NCBI GenBank assembly: GCA_002396645.1
Contig: DGYI01000037.1
Location: 55,280-119,279 of the forward strand
Origin: Firmicutes bacterium UBA5010
Lineage (GTDB): Bacteria > Bacillota > Clostridia > Tissierellales > Sedimentibacteraceae
DNA length: 64,000 bases
Direction: 5' to 3'
The notes under the pieces were generated by a model. That model had not been told where the DNA came from and made no database searches. It saw nothing but the letters and a program-made list of their open reading frames with translations. Position numbers and translations under genes: made by a program. This document shows, piece by piece, positions 54,451-63,881 of the stretch. Numbering within the stretch: the stretch's first letter is position 1; each line of letters begins with the position of its first letter.

Positions 54451-56185
54451 TTTAATAAAAAGGTCGATGGTTAGAGTTATTAAAAACAATATTGGTATAA
54501 GCGTACTATTAGGACTTTCTATTATCGGCGTTGTTGTTACAAGCTTAATTCCACCTCAAATTTTAAAATATATAATTGACCATAACCTTGTAACCAAAAG
54601 CTCTGACAAATTACTTGTTCTAGCAACTGTTTATATGGGGGTTCTATTGTTTATTGGAATATTTGATTTTGTCAAAGAAGCTGTTCTTACAGTTTTAGGA
54701 CAAAAGATTACGAAGGAAATAAGAATTGAAATGATGGAAAAGCTTGAAAGAATAAATGCAATGTTCTTTTCCTCAAATAGTTCGGGAACAGTAGTTTCAA
54801 GGTTTACAAATGATGTTGATGCAATCAATTCACTGTTCACAAATGGTATTATCGGAATGATGGTTGACTGCTTTAAAATTATAGGTATTATAATTTCAAT
54901 TTGGATGTTTAGCAGCAAGCTTGGATTTGTAACTTTATTACTGATGCCAGCTATTTATGGTATTACACGACTTTTTCAAAAGAGAATGCTTAAGGCGCAG
55001 ATTGAAAATAGAATACTCATCGGCAGGGTAAATAATCATATTTCAGAAAGCTTAAAAAATATACAGATGATTAAATCCTTCAGTAAGGAAAGATACATGG
55101 AGGAGAACTATAAGAGGTATTTATTTGATAACTACAAAACAGTAGAAAAGGTGAATTTCTATGATTCTATATATTCTCCATTTATTCAGATTACTCGTGC
55201 AGTTGTCATTGCTTTCATTGTAGTGCTATCCTCTAAACAACTGAACTATTTGGGTATATCATTAGGAATGGTTGCAGCATCAATAGAATTGATATCTAAT
55301 TTGTTTGCGCCAATTGAAAATCTGGGAATGGAGCTGCAAAATATTCAGCAGGCCATATCAGGTATCAAAAGAGTAAATGATTTTTACAATGAATCTGAAG
55401 ATAATCCTAAGAAGAATGAGCTAAGAGTAGAAGACATCATTCCAGACCGTGAGGAAGTGAATTTATCATTTAAGGATATTTCCTTTCAATATGAAGAAGG
55501 TGCAGATGTTCTTCAAAACATTCGACTTAATTTAAAACCAAATGAAAAGGTTACATTTGTTGGAAGAACAGGGGTTGGAAAAACTACATTATTTAAGCTT
55601 ATCATGGGACTGCTCAAACCAACCAAGGGCAGTATCACAATAAATGGGATTGATGTCTATGACATACCGAACTCTGAAAAACGCAGAATATTTGGGTACG
55701 TTGATCAAAGTTTTCATATGATAAAGGGAACAGTAGCAGATCAAATAAGCTTGCAGGATGAAAGTATTACGAAGGAGCAAATAGAGAAGGCTTTGGATTT
55801 TGTGGGACTAACAGAATATGTATCAACCTTGGAAAATGGACTGGATACTAAAGTAACCAGTGATGCTCTTTTTTCACAAGGGCAAAAACAACTTTTGGCT
55901 ATAGCCAGAGCTATTGTAACAAATCCTCCTTTACTTCTGCTGGATGAGATAACAGCCAATCTTGATTCTATAACGGAAGAAAAAATAGTTTCTGTACTTC
56001 AAAAGGCAAGTAAGGTCCATACAATATTGTCCATATCTCACCGTTTATCATCTATGGTTTCCAGCGATACAGTGATTATATTAGAAAATGGTAGAGTTAA
56101 AAGTGCAGGTTCTCCTGAAGTGCTTTTAGAAAATGATGATTGGTATCGTAGTCATATTGCACTTGAAAAATTTACATGGAGTTAA
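54437..56185 (+). CDS. ABC exporter half-transporter 2
   Basis: ATG 54437 (after GGGGGGAG) overlaps the first half-transporter. The 582-residue protein has six helices, Walker A GRTGVGKTT, signature FSQGQKQLLAIARAI and Walker B LLLLDEITANLD with the catalytic glutamate. With its partner it should form a heterodimeric multidrug- or peptide-type exporter with one canonical ATP site. The substrate is unknown; control is by the tandem palindromes upstream of the operon. Confidence 0.9.
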   Translation: MMGNSLIKRSMVRVIKNNIGISVLLGLSIIGVVVTSLIPPQILKYIIDHNLVTKSSDKLLVLATVYMGVLLFIGIFDFVKEAVLTVLGQKITKEIRIEMMEKLERINAMFFSSNSSGTVVSRFTNDVDAINSLFTNGIIGMMVDCFKIIGIIISIWMFSSKLGFVTLLLMPAIYGITRLFQKRMLKAQIENRILIGRVNNHISESLKNIQMIKSFSKERYMEENYKRYLFDNYKTVEKVNFYDSIYSPFIQITRAVVIAFIVVLSSKQLNYLGISLGMVAASIELISNLFAPIENLGMELQNIQQAISGIKRVNDFYNESEDNPKKNELRVEDIIPDREEVNLSFKDISFQYEEGADVLQNIRLNLKPNEKVTFVGRTGVGKTTLFKLIMGLLKPTKGSITINGIDVYDIPNSEKRRIFGYVDQSFHMIKGTVADQISLQDESITKEQIEKALDFVGLTEYVSTLENGLDTKVTSDALFSQGQKQLLAIARAIVTNPPLLLLDEITANLDSITEEKIVSVLQKASKVHTILSISHRLSSMVSSDTVIILENGRVKSAGSPEVLLENDDWYRSHIALEKFTWS

Positions 56186-56187
56186 TT

Positions 56188-56286
56188 AATAAGTATCAAT
56201 CAAAGGTTTCTTATCACCTTAAAAATTTAATGTATGCTGATATTGTTGAAAGAAAGATTATAGCAACTGGAGACATTACAGCTTGA
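56188..56286 (+). pseudogene. arsR remnant
   Basis: This frame reads YQSKVSYHLKNLMYADIVERKIIATG and stops, matching the recognition helix and wing of the ArsR at 15074 (SQSKVSYHLKILLDAGLIKRE). There is no N-terminal half. It is the tail of a lost ArsR gene, directly after the ABC exporter genes. Confidence 0.65.
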
Positions 56287-57050
56287 TAAAAAAGGAGGTA
56301 TTAATGAAGGTGGAGAATCTATTAGACTAAATTTTATCTTCTACATCAAAAAAATGATCCAGCTTCAACCAAGGTAAAGATATATTTTTCTTGCTAGAAG
56401 AAAAGCAAGCTATTGAAAAGTTAAGTAAAGGTGAGTCAAATGAGTAGCAGTTATGAAATCAGTTGTAGTGAATGTTCCAATTAGAAGGACTGAAAAGATT
56501 ATTCATTAAGATAGCATCTTTAAGTTGTAATGAACAAAGCCTTCAAATAGAGAATAATTTGAGGGTTTTGTTGTTTGCAATTTCGATACGAAAAGTATTG
56601 AATATATTAGCAAGAATCAAGTATCAAATTATCAAATTATCAAGATAATTATTGTCTAGATGTAGCAAGCAGTATATTATTAGATAAAGAAAATTTGTAA
56701 ATCCATGGGGGAAGTGGTAGAAATTTAGAAATATTCCTTTCCACCAAGGGGGTACTAGATGATTACGACATCATTATTGTACTCTCAAGGCACGTTGAGA
56801 CGATAGTTTTGTTGGTAGGGTTATAAGAAAGTCCAAATAACATATTGGAAAAAGCAGAAAAGTCAGATAAAATATACACAAAAAAACAAGTATTTGTTAT
56901 AAATTATATTTACAATATTGACAGAAAAGAAGAATGAATAATCAGATTTACCAATTGTGGAAATGGTTTGGGTAGATGGAAATGGTGTAATACCATATTG
57001 ATAATCGTAATGGGGGTTACCACACATGTATATGCAAAGGAGATATTATT
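56287..57050. other. Noncoding stretch before the restriction-modification pair
   Basis: No intact gene. It has short decayed coding-like pieces, a terminator (56534-56573) and, near 57000, short palindromes such as GTAATGGGGGTTAC that may be control sites for the restriction gene. Confidence 0.4.
56534..56573 (+). terminator. Rho-independent terminator
   Basis: A 16-base stem with two wobbles (AACAAAGCCTTCAAAT with ATTTGAGGGTTTTGTT) and an eight-base loop, ending TTGTT. Confidence 0.65.
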
Positions 57051-58514
57051 ATGAAGGGACACTTTTTTAGGAGGGAAGAATTAGAAAAGAAACTGGATAA
57101 TGTATTGAATAAGACATTAGGTGAAGTTGATGTAAATCATGTTTTTAATAAGACAATTACAAATCCAAAAGTGACAGGAATTGCAGGTGATGTCATAGAA
57201 CAATCAGTGTTAGGATTTCCATCAGATAATCTTCAAAGACCAGATTTAAATGTTGATGGTATTGATACGGAGTTAAAAACTACAGGTATTCGATTATCGA
57301 AAAAAGAAGAGAATAAGTACGAAGCAAAAGAACCTATGTCAATAACAGCAGTGTCTCCAAATCAAATTATTTTTGAGCAGTTTCCAACATCAAAATTTTG
57401 GCATAAACTAGAGCATATGCTTTTGGTGTATTATCACTATGCTTCTGCGAAAACAGTGAAAGCGGCGGAGTATGCAGATTTTTATATTCGCGGATATGAG
57501 TTTCATGAGTTTGATGAAGTGGATGAAGCCAGATTAAAAAATGACTGGGAAATGGTTAGAGATTTTATTATTGAAATTCATAATACATATGATATTCCAG
57601 AAAATCAATACACACGTCTTTCTTCGGAATTAAGAGATAGGCTGGTGTATATCGACACTGCTCCGAAATGGCCAAATCCACCAAGGTTTAGACTAAAGAG
57701 ACATGTGGTAACTAATATTGTTCAAAAGCATTTTGGAGATAAACTAGAACAATTATCTGGACGCTACAACGGCTATAAAGATATTGATAATAAATGTCAT
57801 AGTATTACAATGCAGGATGCAGACAAAACAGTAGAAAATCTTATTGTAAAATACGGGATTAAAGTTAAAGATATAAAGAAATTGTCAAAATCTATTAATG
57901 AGGCGATTATAGTTAAAATGTTTGGTGGACAGTCAAAGAAACTGAATCAGATAGAAATGTTTAGCAAATTTGGGATTATAGGAAAATCTGTTACTATGAC
58001 TGTGGAAGGAAACAGGACAGAGGATACAAAATTATTTGCAATTGATTTTGAGGAATGGTCGGATAGTGATATTGCATTTGAAGAATCTAGTATATATGAT
58101 TATTTTGCAAATCATCAGTTCTTATGTATGTTGTTTGAAGAACCATCAATAGATGCTCCACTTTGTTATAATAAGTTTATTGGGTTTAAACGTTTTTCAT
58201 TTAGCGAAGAATTTATTCAGAATGATGTCAGAAAGATTTGGGAAGAAGTCAGAAGTCTTGTGTTAGAGAACCGATTGATAGAAACGGTTTTACTGAGCAA
58301 AGAAGGAAAACCTATTATTAATAAAAAAACGGGTACTATTAAGACAAGCATTAATTTCCCGAAATCAAAAGAAAACATTGTTTTTGTGCGAGGTGGTGGA
58401 CTCGATTCAAGTGTCAAAACAGAAGAAGTTAATGGAATAAAAATGTATAAACAGTATGTATGGATTAAAGGTTCATATATTGTTGAATATTTAAATCGGG
58501 TGCAATTATTATAA
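57051..58514 (+). CDS. Sau3AI-like type II restriction endonuclease
   Basis: A 487-residue protein, the same size as Sau3AI. The N-terminal MutH-like domain has GIAGDVIEQSVLG and PDLNVDGIDTELKTTG, giving D...ExK metal ligands. The C-terminal half has a second, probably non-catalytic MutH-like fold, as in Sau3AI, which loops DNA between two sites. GATC is the expected target, but specificity cannot be proven from sequence. The methyltransferase gene follows after 67 bases. AAAGGAG precedes the ATG. Confidence 0.85.
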   Translation: MKGHFFRREELEKKLDNVLNKTLGEVDVNHVFNKTITNPKVTGIAGDVIEQSVLGFPSDNLQRPDLNVDGIDTELKTTGIRLSKKEENKYEAKEPMSITAVSPNQIIFEQFPTSKFWHKLEHMLLVYYHYASAKTVKAAEYADFYIRGYEFHEFDEVDEARLKNDWEMVRDFIIEIHNTYDIPENQYTRLSSELRDRLVYIDTAPKWPNPPRFRLKRHVVTNIVQKHFGDKLEQLSGRYNGYKDIDNKCHSITMQDADKTVENLIVKYGIKVKDIKKLSKSINEAIIVKMFGGQSKKLNQIEMFSKFGIIGKSVTMTVEGNRTEDTKLFAIDFEEWSDSDIAFEESSIYDYFANHQFLCMLFEEPSIDAPLCYNKFIGFKRFSFSEEFIQNDVRKIWEEVRSLVLENRLIETVLLSKEGKPIINKKTGTIKTSINFPKSKENIVFVRGGGLDSSVKTEEVNGIKMYKQYVWIKGSYIVEYLNRVQLL

Positions 58515-58522
58515 AAATTAAG

Positions 58523-58551
58523 TTGATCTTTTGATGTTTATTTGGTATAAT
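58523..58551 (+). promoter_or_regulatory. Methyltransferase promoter with GATC in the -35 box
   Basis: TTGATC (58523-58528), 17-base spacer, TATAAT (58546-58551), about 30 bases before the methyltransferase start. GATC, the expected target of the pair, overlaps the -35 box and suggests methylation-dependent feedback. Confidence 0.7.
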
Positions 58552-58581
58552 TGAGACAACGAACCAGAAGGAGTTTTGTTC

Positions 58582-59781
58582 ATGAAAAAAACAGTTTGTG
58601 AATTATTTGCTGGAGTTGGTGGATTCCGTTTAGGGTTAGAGAGAGCATCGGAAGATTGGAAAACAGTATGGTTTTCACAGTGGGAACCCAGTAGAAAGTT
58701 GCAATGGGCACACAAATGTTATGTGTCTCATTGGGGAGATATAGATGAAAATACAGGAATTGATATCAAGGAAGTAGATAAAAAATTAATTCCAAATCAT
58801 AATTTATTAGTGGGCGGATTTCCTTGTCAAGATTATTCTGTAGCTCGACCACTTTCGGGATTGACTGGATTGGAAGGAAAGAAAGGTGTATTATGGTGGC
58901 AGATACGGGATATACTCCAGGAGAAAAAGGCACCGTTTGTACTCTTAGAAAATGTTGATAGGCTATTAAAATCTCCAGCTTCACAGAGAGGACGGGATTT
59001 TGGAGTGATTTTAGCTTGTTTTGCAAGTTTAGACTATTCTGTAGAATGGAGAGTCATAAATTCCGCTGATTATGGAGCGGGGCAAAGAAGGAGAAGAACT
59101 TTCATTTTCGCATATCGTAATAACACAGCATATGGAAAAAAGAGTTTCAGCATGAATCCTACTCTAATTATGGATGAAAAAGGATTTTTTGCAAGAACAT
59201 TTCCCAGCGAAAAGATAAAATCTATATTTGAAGGGGAAATTATATATAAAGATATACCAAGGGTATCGGAAGAATTTAAGTTTCCGTTTGAGAATGCAGG
59301 GTATATGGTAAATGGGAAAATATATACGACAAAAATTAAACCCATATACGAAAAACCTATTCCATTAAAGAGTCTCTTGGAAAATGATGTGCCGGAAAAA
59401 TATTTTTTAAATGAAAATTTGGCTAAATGGGAATATCTTAAAGGTCCAAAAAAGGTAAAGAGGATTAGCAAATCTGGGCATGAATATACATTTAGTGAAG
59501 GACCTATAGCATTCCCTGATGATATAGAATTACCAGCACGAACTATGCTTACTTCAGAGTCTAGCTTGAATAGAAGTACACATGTTATTCGTGATCCGCA
59601 AAATGGAAGGCTTAGATTAATTACACCACTTGAGGCAGAGAGAATCCAAGGATTTGAAGATAATTGGACAAATATGGGGATGCCAGAAAGATTCCGATAC
59701 TTCTGTATGGGTAATGCATTAGTAGTATCGATGGTAACAAGAATGGGAAAAACATTAAATACAATATTTGAGAATGAATAG
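58582..59781 (+). CDS. DNA (cytosine-5) methyltransferase
   Basis: AAGGAG at 58568-58573 selects ATG 58582 over the TTG at 58576; 399 residues. C5-methyltransferase motifs are in order: ELFAGVGGFRLGLE (I), GGFPCQDYS (IV, catalytic Cys), LLENVDRL (VI), QRRRRTFIFA (VIII), then a target-recognition part with LPARTMLTSES, and EAERIQGFEDNWT / GNALVVSMV (IX-X). It should protect host DNA from the upstream enzyme. Sau3AI methylates the C of GATC, and this may be the same. Confidence 0.93.
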   Translation: MKKTVCELFAGVGGFRLGLERASEDWKTVWFSQWEPSRKLQWAHKCYVSHWGDIDENTGIDIKEVDKKLIPNHNLLVGGFPCQDYSVARPLSGLTGLEGKKGVLWWQIRDILQEKKAPFVLLENVDRLLKSPASQRGRDFGVILACFASLDYSVEWRVINSADYGAGQRRRRTFIFAYRNNTAYGKKSFSMNPTLIMDEKGFFARTFPSEKIKSIFEGEIIYKDIPRVSEEFKFPFENAGYMVNGKIYTTKIKPIYEKPIPLKSLLENDVPEKYFLNENLAKWEYLKGPKKVKRISKSGHEYTFSEGPIAFPDDIELPARTMLTSESSLNRSTHVIRDPQNGRLRLITPLEAERIQGFEDNWTNMGMPERFRYFCMGNALVVSMVTRMGKTLNTIFENE

Positions 59782-60240
59782 TATGTATGATTAGCCATTG
59801 AGTAATTCAGTGGCTTTTTAATACTTTGTAATTGTTGTATTAAGGTATAAAATATTATGTACTATTAACATCTATTACGAAAATACATTTTATATAAAAT
59901 ATATAAAAAATAAGAGTTAAGCATTGAAATTTAAAAAAATAACGTAAAGGGAATATTAGGCTTGAGGACTATCAGAATTACAACAACAAGGCATGTGGAG
60001 ACAGCGGTACAATTTGGGGGGACAAAACCTTGATAAATAAAAAGAAAAAAGGAGATTTAAAATATATGATAAAGATATTTTTGTAATTCTTATGGAATTG
60101 GAATAAACAAAAATCTTTTGAAGTAATCAAGCTAGTATATAAGAATAGCAATGAACAGTCTTCAGAAGCAGATTGGTGGAATAATTTGTTCAAACTAATG
60201 AGAAGTGTCCTCTAATGTATTAGTCTGTGGCTAGAGCAAA
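59782..60240. other. Noncoding gap after the methyltransferase
   Basis: AT-rich, no convincing gene or promoter. Short frames on both strands have no family resemblance. Confidence 0.4.
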
Positions 60241-60259
60241 CCACCGGCAGAGCCGGTGG
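60241..60259. repeat. Perfect GC-rich REP-like hairpin
   Basis: CCACCGGC-AGA-GCCGGTGG, a perfect eight-base stem. A close relative is at 4269-4287. It also lies where the leftward DUF3298 gene ends. Confidence 0.6.
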
Positions 60260-60301
60260 CCATAATTCAAACCAAATGCAAATATTAAAATCTCCACATA
60301 T

Positions 60302-60985
60302 CTAACAAGACGGAAACCATTCTATTTCTTCATATGGAATTGTGAATTCAACAATACCTGTTGAGTATGGGGCTATATCATATTGCTGATAGTAAATGAT
60401 TATCCCTTTAGGTGACATATAAAAACTGTTAGGATTAAAGTTTTTTATAATTAGGTCTTTGTATTCATCAAAGTAAATTAATGGATTTTCTTTTAAGTTT
60501 TCTCCGGCTTGTGCTGTCATTTCCTGTGTAACCATACGGGTGTAATCTGTATCAGGCTTAAAGAAACGATAAAGATAAATATTTTCTCCGGTGCATAGTT
60601 CCCATGTGTTTGAAGTTCTTATAGTGTTTCCGTGCGCACCTCCCGTGAATTCATATTTGTCGCTGTAAAGGCTTAAAAAACAGTTGTCATTATAAGTTAT
60701 TGTATAGGTCATATACGCTTCATAGCCTCGAAAAGGGAAATCATTTTTAAGTGAATCCTTATAGGTATCAATCGCTTGATTATAAAGTGTGTTTGAAGCA
60801 TATTTGAAGTATTCATCAACTTGCATACAAATCTGATTATTTATCTTTTCTTTTGCACATGGATTATTATAAGTATTTATTATTGGATATTTAATATTAA
60901 GTGTCAGCATTTCAATGTTATCATATTTAAATCTGCAATTAATTTCTTTCATGTCGATAGTAGCAAAGCATCTCGGCTTACTCAT
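60302..60985 (-). CDS. DUF4163/DUF3298 (RsiV-like) domain protein, no anchor
   Basis: The 227-residue protein has the DUF4163 region and then YEFTGGAHGNT and a C-terminal YYQQYDIAPYSTGIVEFTIPYEEI, as in the extracellular domain of the anti-sigma factor RsiV. Here no membrane helix or signal peptide is present. AGGAGGTTTG precedes the start. Single-domain copies are common in Clostridia; function unknown, ligand binding is possible. Confidence 0.8.
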   Translation of the reverse strand: MSKPRCFATIDMKEINCRFKYDNIEMLTLNIKYPIINTYNNPCAKEKINNQICMQVDEYFKYASNTLYNQAIDTYKDSLKNDFPFRGYEAYMTYTITYNDNCFLSLYSDKYEFTGGAHGNTIRTSNTWELCTGENIYLYRFFKPDTDYTRMVTQEMTAQAGENLKENPLIYFDEYKDLIIKNFNPNSFYMSPKGIIIYYQQYDIAPYSTGIVEFTIPYEEIEWFPSC

Positions 60986-61478
60986 TTACAAACCTCCTGT
61001 AATATATTAAAACATTAGATAGTTGTACTTGTTTATTGCTTCGCAGCTTGTGCATCTGCTTAGCTTCATGAACAGTACCATAATTAATTAAATGATTATT
61101 ATTGAGATAGAGTGTCTATGTTTAGTTCTTAAAATATTGGTCTTGACATCGTGTGGAAATTGAATAGGATATATGCTCGCATAATAAGGGATATACATTA
61201 GATTACAATCATCATATGCTCAAATTTTAAATATGATAATTTATCTTTACAGTTATTCATATCATCTAGTTTTTATTTTTTACAGATAAATTAAGAATCT
61301 TTCAAATTTATATAGAAAATTACAATATTTAATATATAATAGAATTATGCTCTAATCATTTAATTAGATAGCTTATATGATATAATGATATGGTTGGAAG
61401 AAAAAAATAAATTGTAAAGCCAAAACGATATCTCATAAAAATGAATATTATTATATAAAAAAATAGAAAGGTGATTAT
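60986..61478. other. Long AT-rich gap
   Basis: I see no gene. TATAAT at about 61381 may be the cupin promoter's -10 box. Confidence 0.35.
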
Positions 61479-61787
61479 ATGGAAAAAGTTTATAAGTATA
61501 CAATAACGAATCAAGAGATATTTGAAAATATTTTTAAGGATGAAAAACTTCTTATGAATCATGTTGTTATACCGCCGGGCAAAGTATTTCCAAGGCATCC
61601 GACTGATGCAACTGTATATGCCTTAATTACTCAAGGAGAGTTAAGTATAACAATTGAAGATAATGCGACTAAAACTTTTAAAGCAGGTCAATTAGTCAAT
61701 ATTCCTAAAGGACTTAACTCTGAGTTAGGCAACAAGTCTGATACAACATTAGAGTTATTCGTTGTCAAATATGAATATGATCTCTAA
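61479..61787 (+). CDS. Small cupin-domain protein
   Basis: The 102-residue protein is a single cupin: PPGKVFPRHPTDATVYALITQGELSITI and GQLVNIPKGLNSEL. The canonical metal set is reduced: one H in the first motif and none of the usual histidine in the second. It may bind a small ligand rather than catalyse. AGAAAGGTG precedes the ATG. It is alone on its transcript. Confidence 0.78.
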   Translation: MEKVYKYTITNQEIFENIFKDEKLLMNHVVIPPGKVFPRHPTDATVYALITQGELSITIEDNATKTFKAGQLVNIPKGLNSELGNKSDTTLELFVVKYEYDL

Positions 61788-61789
61788 AA

Positions 61790-61822
61790 ATGTGAAGGTT
61801 TCTTAATTCCTTCATGTTTTTT
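61790..61822 (+). terminator. Terminator after the cupin gene
   Basis: TGTGAAGG and CCTTCATG pair, with wobbles, followed by a T-run of seven. Confidence 0.6.
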
Positions 61823-61855
61823 TATCTTTGTCAATAGTTTAGATAAGAAATAATA

Positions 61856-61893
61856 AAAACTGCCGATGGTAAATCCAAACGACAGTTTTTTGA
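61856..61893. terminator. Terminator for the leftward regulator gene
   Basis: AAAACTG and CAGTTTT arms with A- and T-rich flanks; it fits the - strand FadR-type gene that ends at 61918. Confidence 0.55.
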
Positions 61894-61917
61894 TTGAATT
61901 ATAACAGTGATAAGAGT

Positions 61918-62628
61918 TTAAATCTCGTATATTTCTCTCGAACCGGAGATGGAGCCGGAGATTGCTTTCTCCACAGATTCTAAGGCTTTTGCTTTATCAT
62001 GATTTTTCAGTGCATTTAAGATTTCCCTTGCACTGTTGCATACAACTTCATTTCCGTATTTTTGGATGAATCTTATCCAAAGGTGGGTAACAGGAATACG
62101 GAAAGAACGATAGATTAAGGGAAGCAAAGTATTTTGGCTGGTCATTGCCAATTCGTGATAAAAAGAGAAAGCGGCATCAGCGGCTTTTTCATTATTATCG
62201 TTTAAATCCTGCATCTTATCTAAATAGCTCTCCAGGGAGGCAATATTCTCATCTGTGTGTCTGTCAACAGATAATTCTACCGCTAGTTTATCCACAATCA
62301 TCTTAATTTCCAAGATAGAGCGAATCTCGTCACGGCGTAGGTGTCCGCCGTTGTAATTCATGATAGAGAGAAGTGTTTCTACGGTACCATAGCGGCGGTA
62401 ATCTGTTACAAATACTCCGGAGCGTGGTTTTACTCTTAAAAATCCCTTTCTGGAAAGTTCGGCAATTCCGCTGTTTACCACAGCACGGCTGACCTGCATC
62501 TGTTCAGCTAAGATGCGCTCAGGCGGAAGTTTTTCACCGATTTTCAATTTTCCGGAAAGAATCATAGTTTCTAATTCCCTGACAAAAAGTTCCTTTAATG
62601 TAGGGGCTTTTAATTTTATAAAGTCCAT
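61918..62628 (-). CDS. GntR-family (FadR-type) transcription regulator
   Basis: AAAGGAATAC in front of ATG 62628 makes this the start over a TTG at 62652; 236 residues. The winged helix is KLKIGEKLPPERILAEQMQVSRAVVNSGIAELSRKGFLRVKPRSGVFV split over 35-80, and the rest is a helical FCD-type domain with IKMIVDKLAVE. It is divergent from a DUF5692 membrane-protein gene. Two FadR-like palindromes, CTGGTATGACCAG and a near copy, lie between them. Confidence 0.88.
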   Translation of the reverse strand: MDFIKLKAPTLKELFVRELETMILSGKLKIGEKLPPERILAEQMQVSRAVVNSGIAELSRKGFLRVKPRSGVFVTDYRRYGTVETLLSIMNYNGGHLRRDEIRSILEIKMIVDKLAVELSVDRHTDENIASLESYLDKMQDLNDNNEKAADAAFSFYHELAMTSQNTLLPLIYRSFRIPVTHLWIRFIQKYGNEVVCNSAREILNALKNHDKAKALESVEKAISGSISGSREIYEI

Positions 62629-62666
62629 TTGTATTCCTTTCTGAAAGTCCAATATAATTCTTCAAA

Positions 62667-62679
62667 CTGGTATAAGCAG
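62667..62679. promoter_or_regulatory. Second FadR-type operator copy
   Basis: CTGGTATAAGCAG matches the other site at 11 of 13 positions and lies about 40 bases before the regulator's own start, suggesting autoregulation. Confidence 0.55.
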
Positions 62680-62775
62680 ATATCAAAAAAATATCATAAT
62701 ATGGAATAAAAATCAATAGAATATTCCTGAATAGATGAATTTATTACACAAATTTATAGAAAGATTGATAAATAC

Positions 62776-62835
62776 TTGACAATCCAGACTGAATTTTGTA
62801 GAATTAAAATATAATTGTACTACTGGTATGACCAG
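62776..62835 (+). promoter_or_regulatory. Promoter and FadR-type operator of the DUF5692 operon
   Basis: TTGACA (62776-62781), a 17-base spacer and TAGAAT (62799-62804) precede the perfect palindrome CTGGT-ATG-ACCAG (62823-62835), which fits the FadR-subfamily consensus TGGTNNNACCA. Repression at the start site is likely. Confidence 0.75.
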
Positions 62836-62870
62836 AATAAAAAATGTATTTCCTAAAGGAGGGAAAAATT

Positions 62871-63857
62871 ATGTTTCAGTTTAATTATAGCGAGGGTGTA
62901 GGGTTTTTAAGTGTTTGGCTGGTGTGGATCGGTGTATTTCTCGCTTTGTTTTTGCTGAACGAAGTTACCCGTAGATTTAAAGTGGCTGGAATTTTGGGCT
63001 TTATGGTATTACCGGCCGTGCTTTCTGTACTGTGGTTTACGGTGATGAAAGAAACCACCTACACGGACTGGTTTCATTTAGCGAAAGTGTATTCAGCGAC
63101 AGCTGGTTGTATCGGTTTTTGGTGTATCCGCCATGTACGTGGAATCAACAAAAAAACAGGCAAGGAATGGGCACTGGCTGATAATAAAATAGCTCTATGC
63201 TTTCCGCCGTTGATATTGGCTGTCAATATTTTGGAAGCAGTAATACGTGACTTTGAAGTGGGCAGCAAGTATGCTGTAATGGCTCAGGATGCAACGGCTG
63301 ATGCGGCTGTAATGTTGATGGGCGGATCTTGGAATTATATGAACGGAATTGCCGGAATTTTAAATATTGTTATCATTACAGGATGGGTTGGTATTAAGAT
63401 TAGGAAAAAGACAGAAAAGGACGGAAGCAGAGATATGCTTTGGCCTGATATGCTGTGGTTTTATATTCTGGCATATGATTTATGGAATTTTGCTTATACC
63501 TATAATTGCTTGCCGCATCACGCTTGGTATTGCGGATTTGCACTGCTGCTTGCACCGACCTTGTGTGCATTTACAGTTGGTAAAGGAGCATGGCTGCAGC
63601 ATCGAGCTCAGACATTGGCACTGTGGTGTATGTTTGCTCAGACATTCCCATTGTTCCAGGATTTTGGGAAGTGGCGTGTAGACTCCACCTATAATCCTAA
63701 AATATATTTTATAGTTAGTTTTTTAGCATTGGCAGCTAACGTTGCTGTAGTAGTTTACATGATTTATAAATGGAGAAAGACAAAACGCAATCCTTATAAG
63801 GGTGAGCTGTATACAGACTTAAAAGAATATAAGACAATAGCGGCACTGGCAGAATAA
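62871..63857 (+). CDS. DUF5692 polytopic membrane protein
   Basis: AAAGGAGGG selects ATG 62871; 328 residues. There are about eight or nine membrane segments, e.g. VWLVWIGVFLALFLL, AGILGFMVLPAVLSVLWF and YFIVSFLALAANVAVVVYMI near the end. WNFAYTYNCLPHHAWYCG near 205-222 is a conserved patch that could bind a metal or substrate. I recognise it as DUF5692, of unknown function. The gene after it resembles HypB, so nickel or metallochaperone biology is possible. Confidence 0.8.
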   Translation: MFQFNYSEGVGFLSVWLVWIGVFLALFLLNEVTRRFKVAGILGFMVLPAVLSVLWFTVMKETTYTDWFHLAKVYSATAGCIGFWCIRHVRGINKKTGKEWALADNKIALCFPPLILAVNILEAVIRDFEVGSKYAVMAQDATADAAVMLMGGSWNYMNGIAGILNIVIITGWVGIKIRKKTEKDGSRDMLWPDMLWFYILAYDLWNFAYTYNCLPHHAWYCGFALLLAPTLCAFTVGKGAWLQHRAQTLALWCMFAQTFPLFQDFGKWRVDSTYNPKIYFIVSFLALAANVAVVVYMIYKWRKTKRNPYKGELYTDLKEYKTIAALAE

Positions 63858-63881
63858 AATTAAGAGATACAAGGAGGCGGC

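Noticed and set aside
59070..59798. 242-codon leftward frame opposite the methyltransferase
   Set aside because: The rightward frame contains all cytosine-methyltransferase motifs; the leftward one has no site or family.
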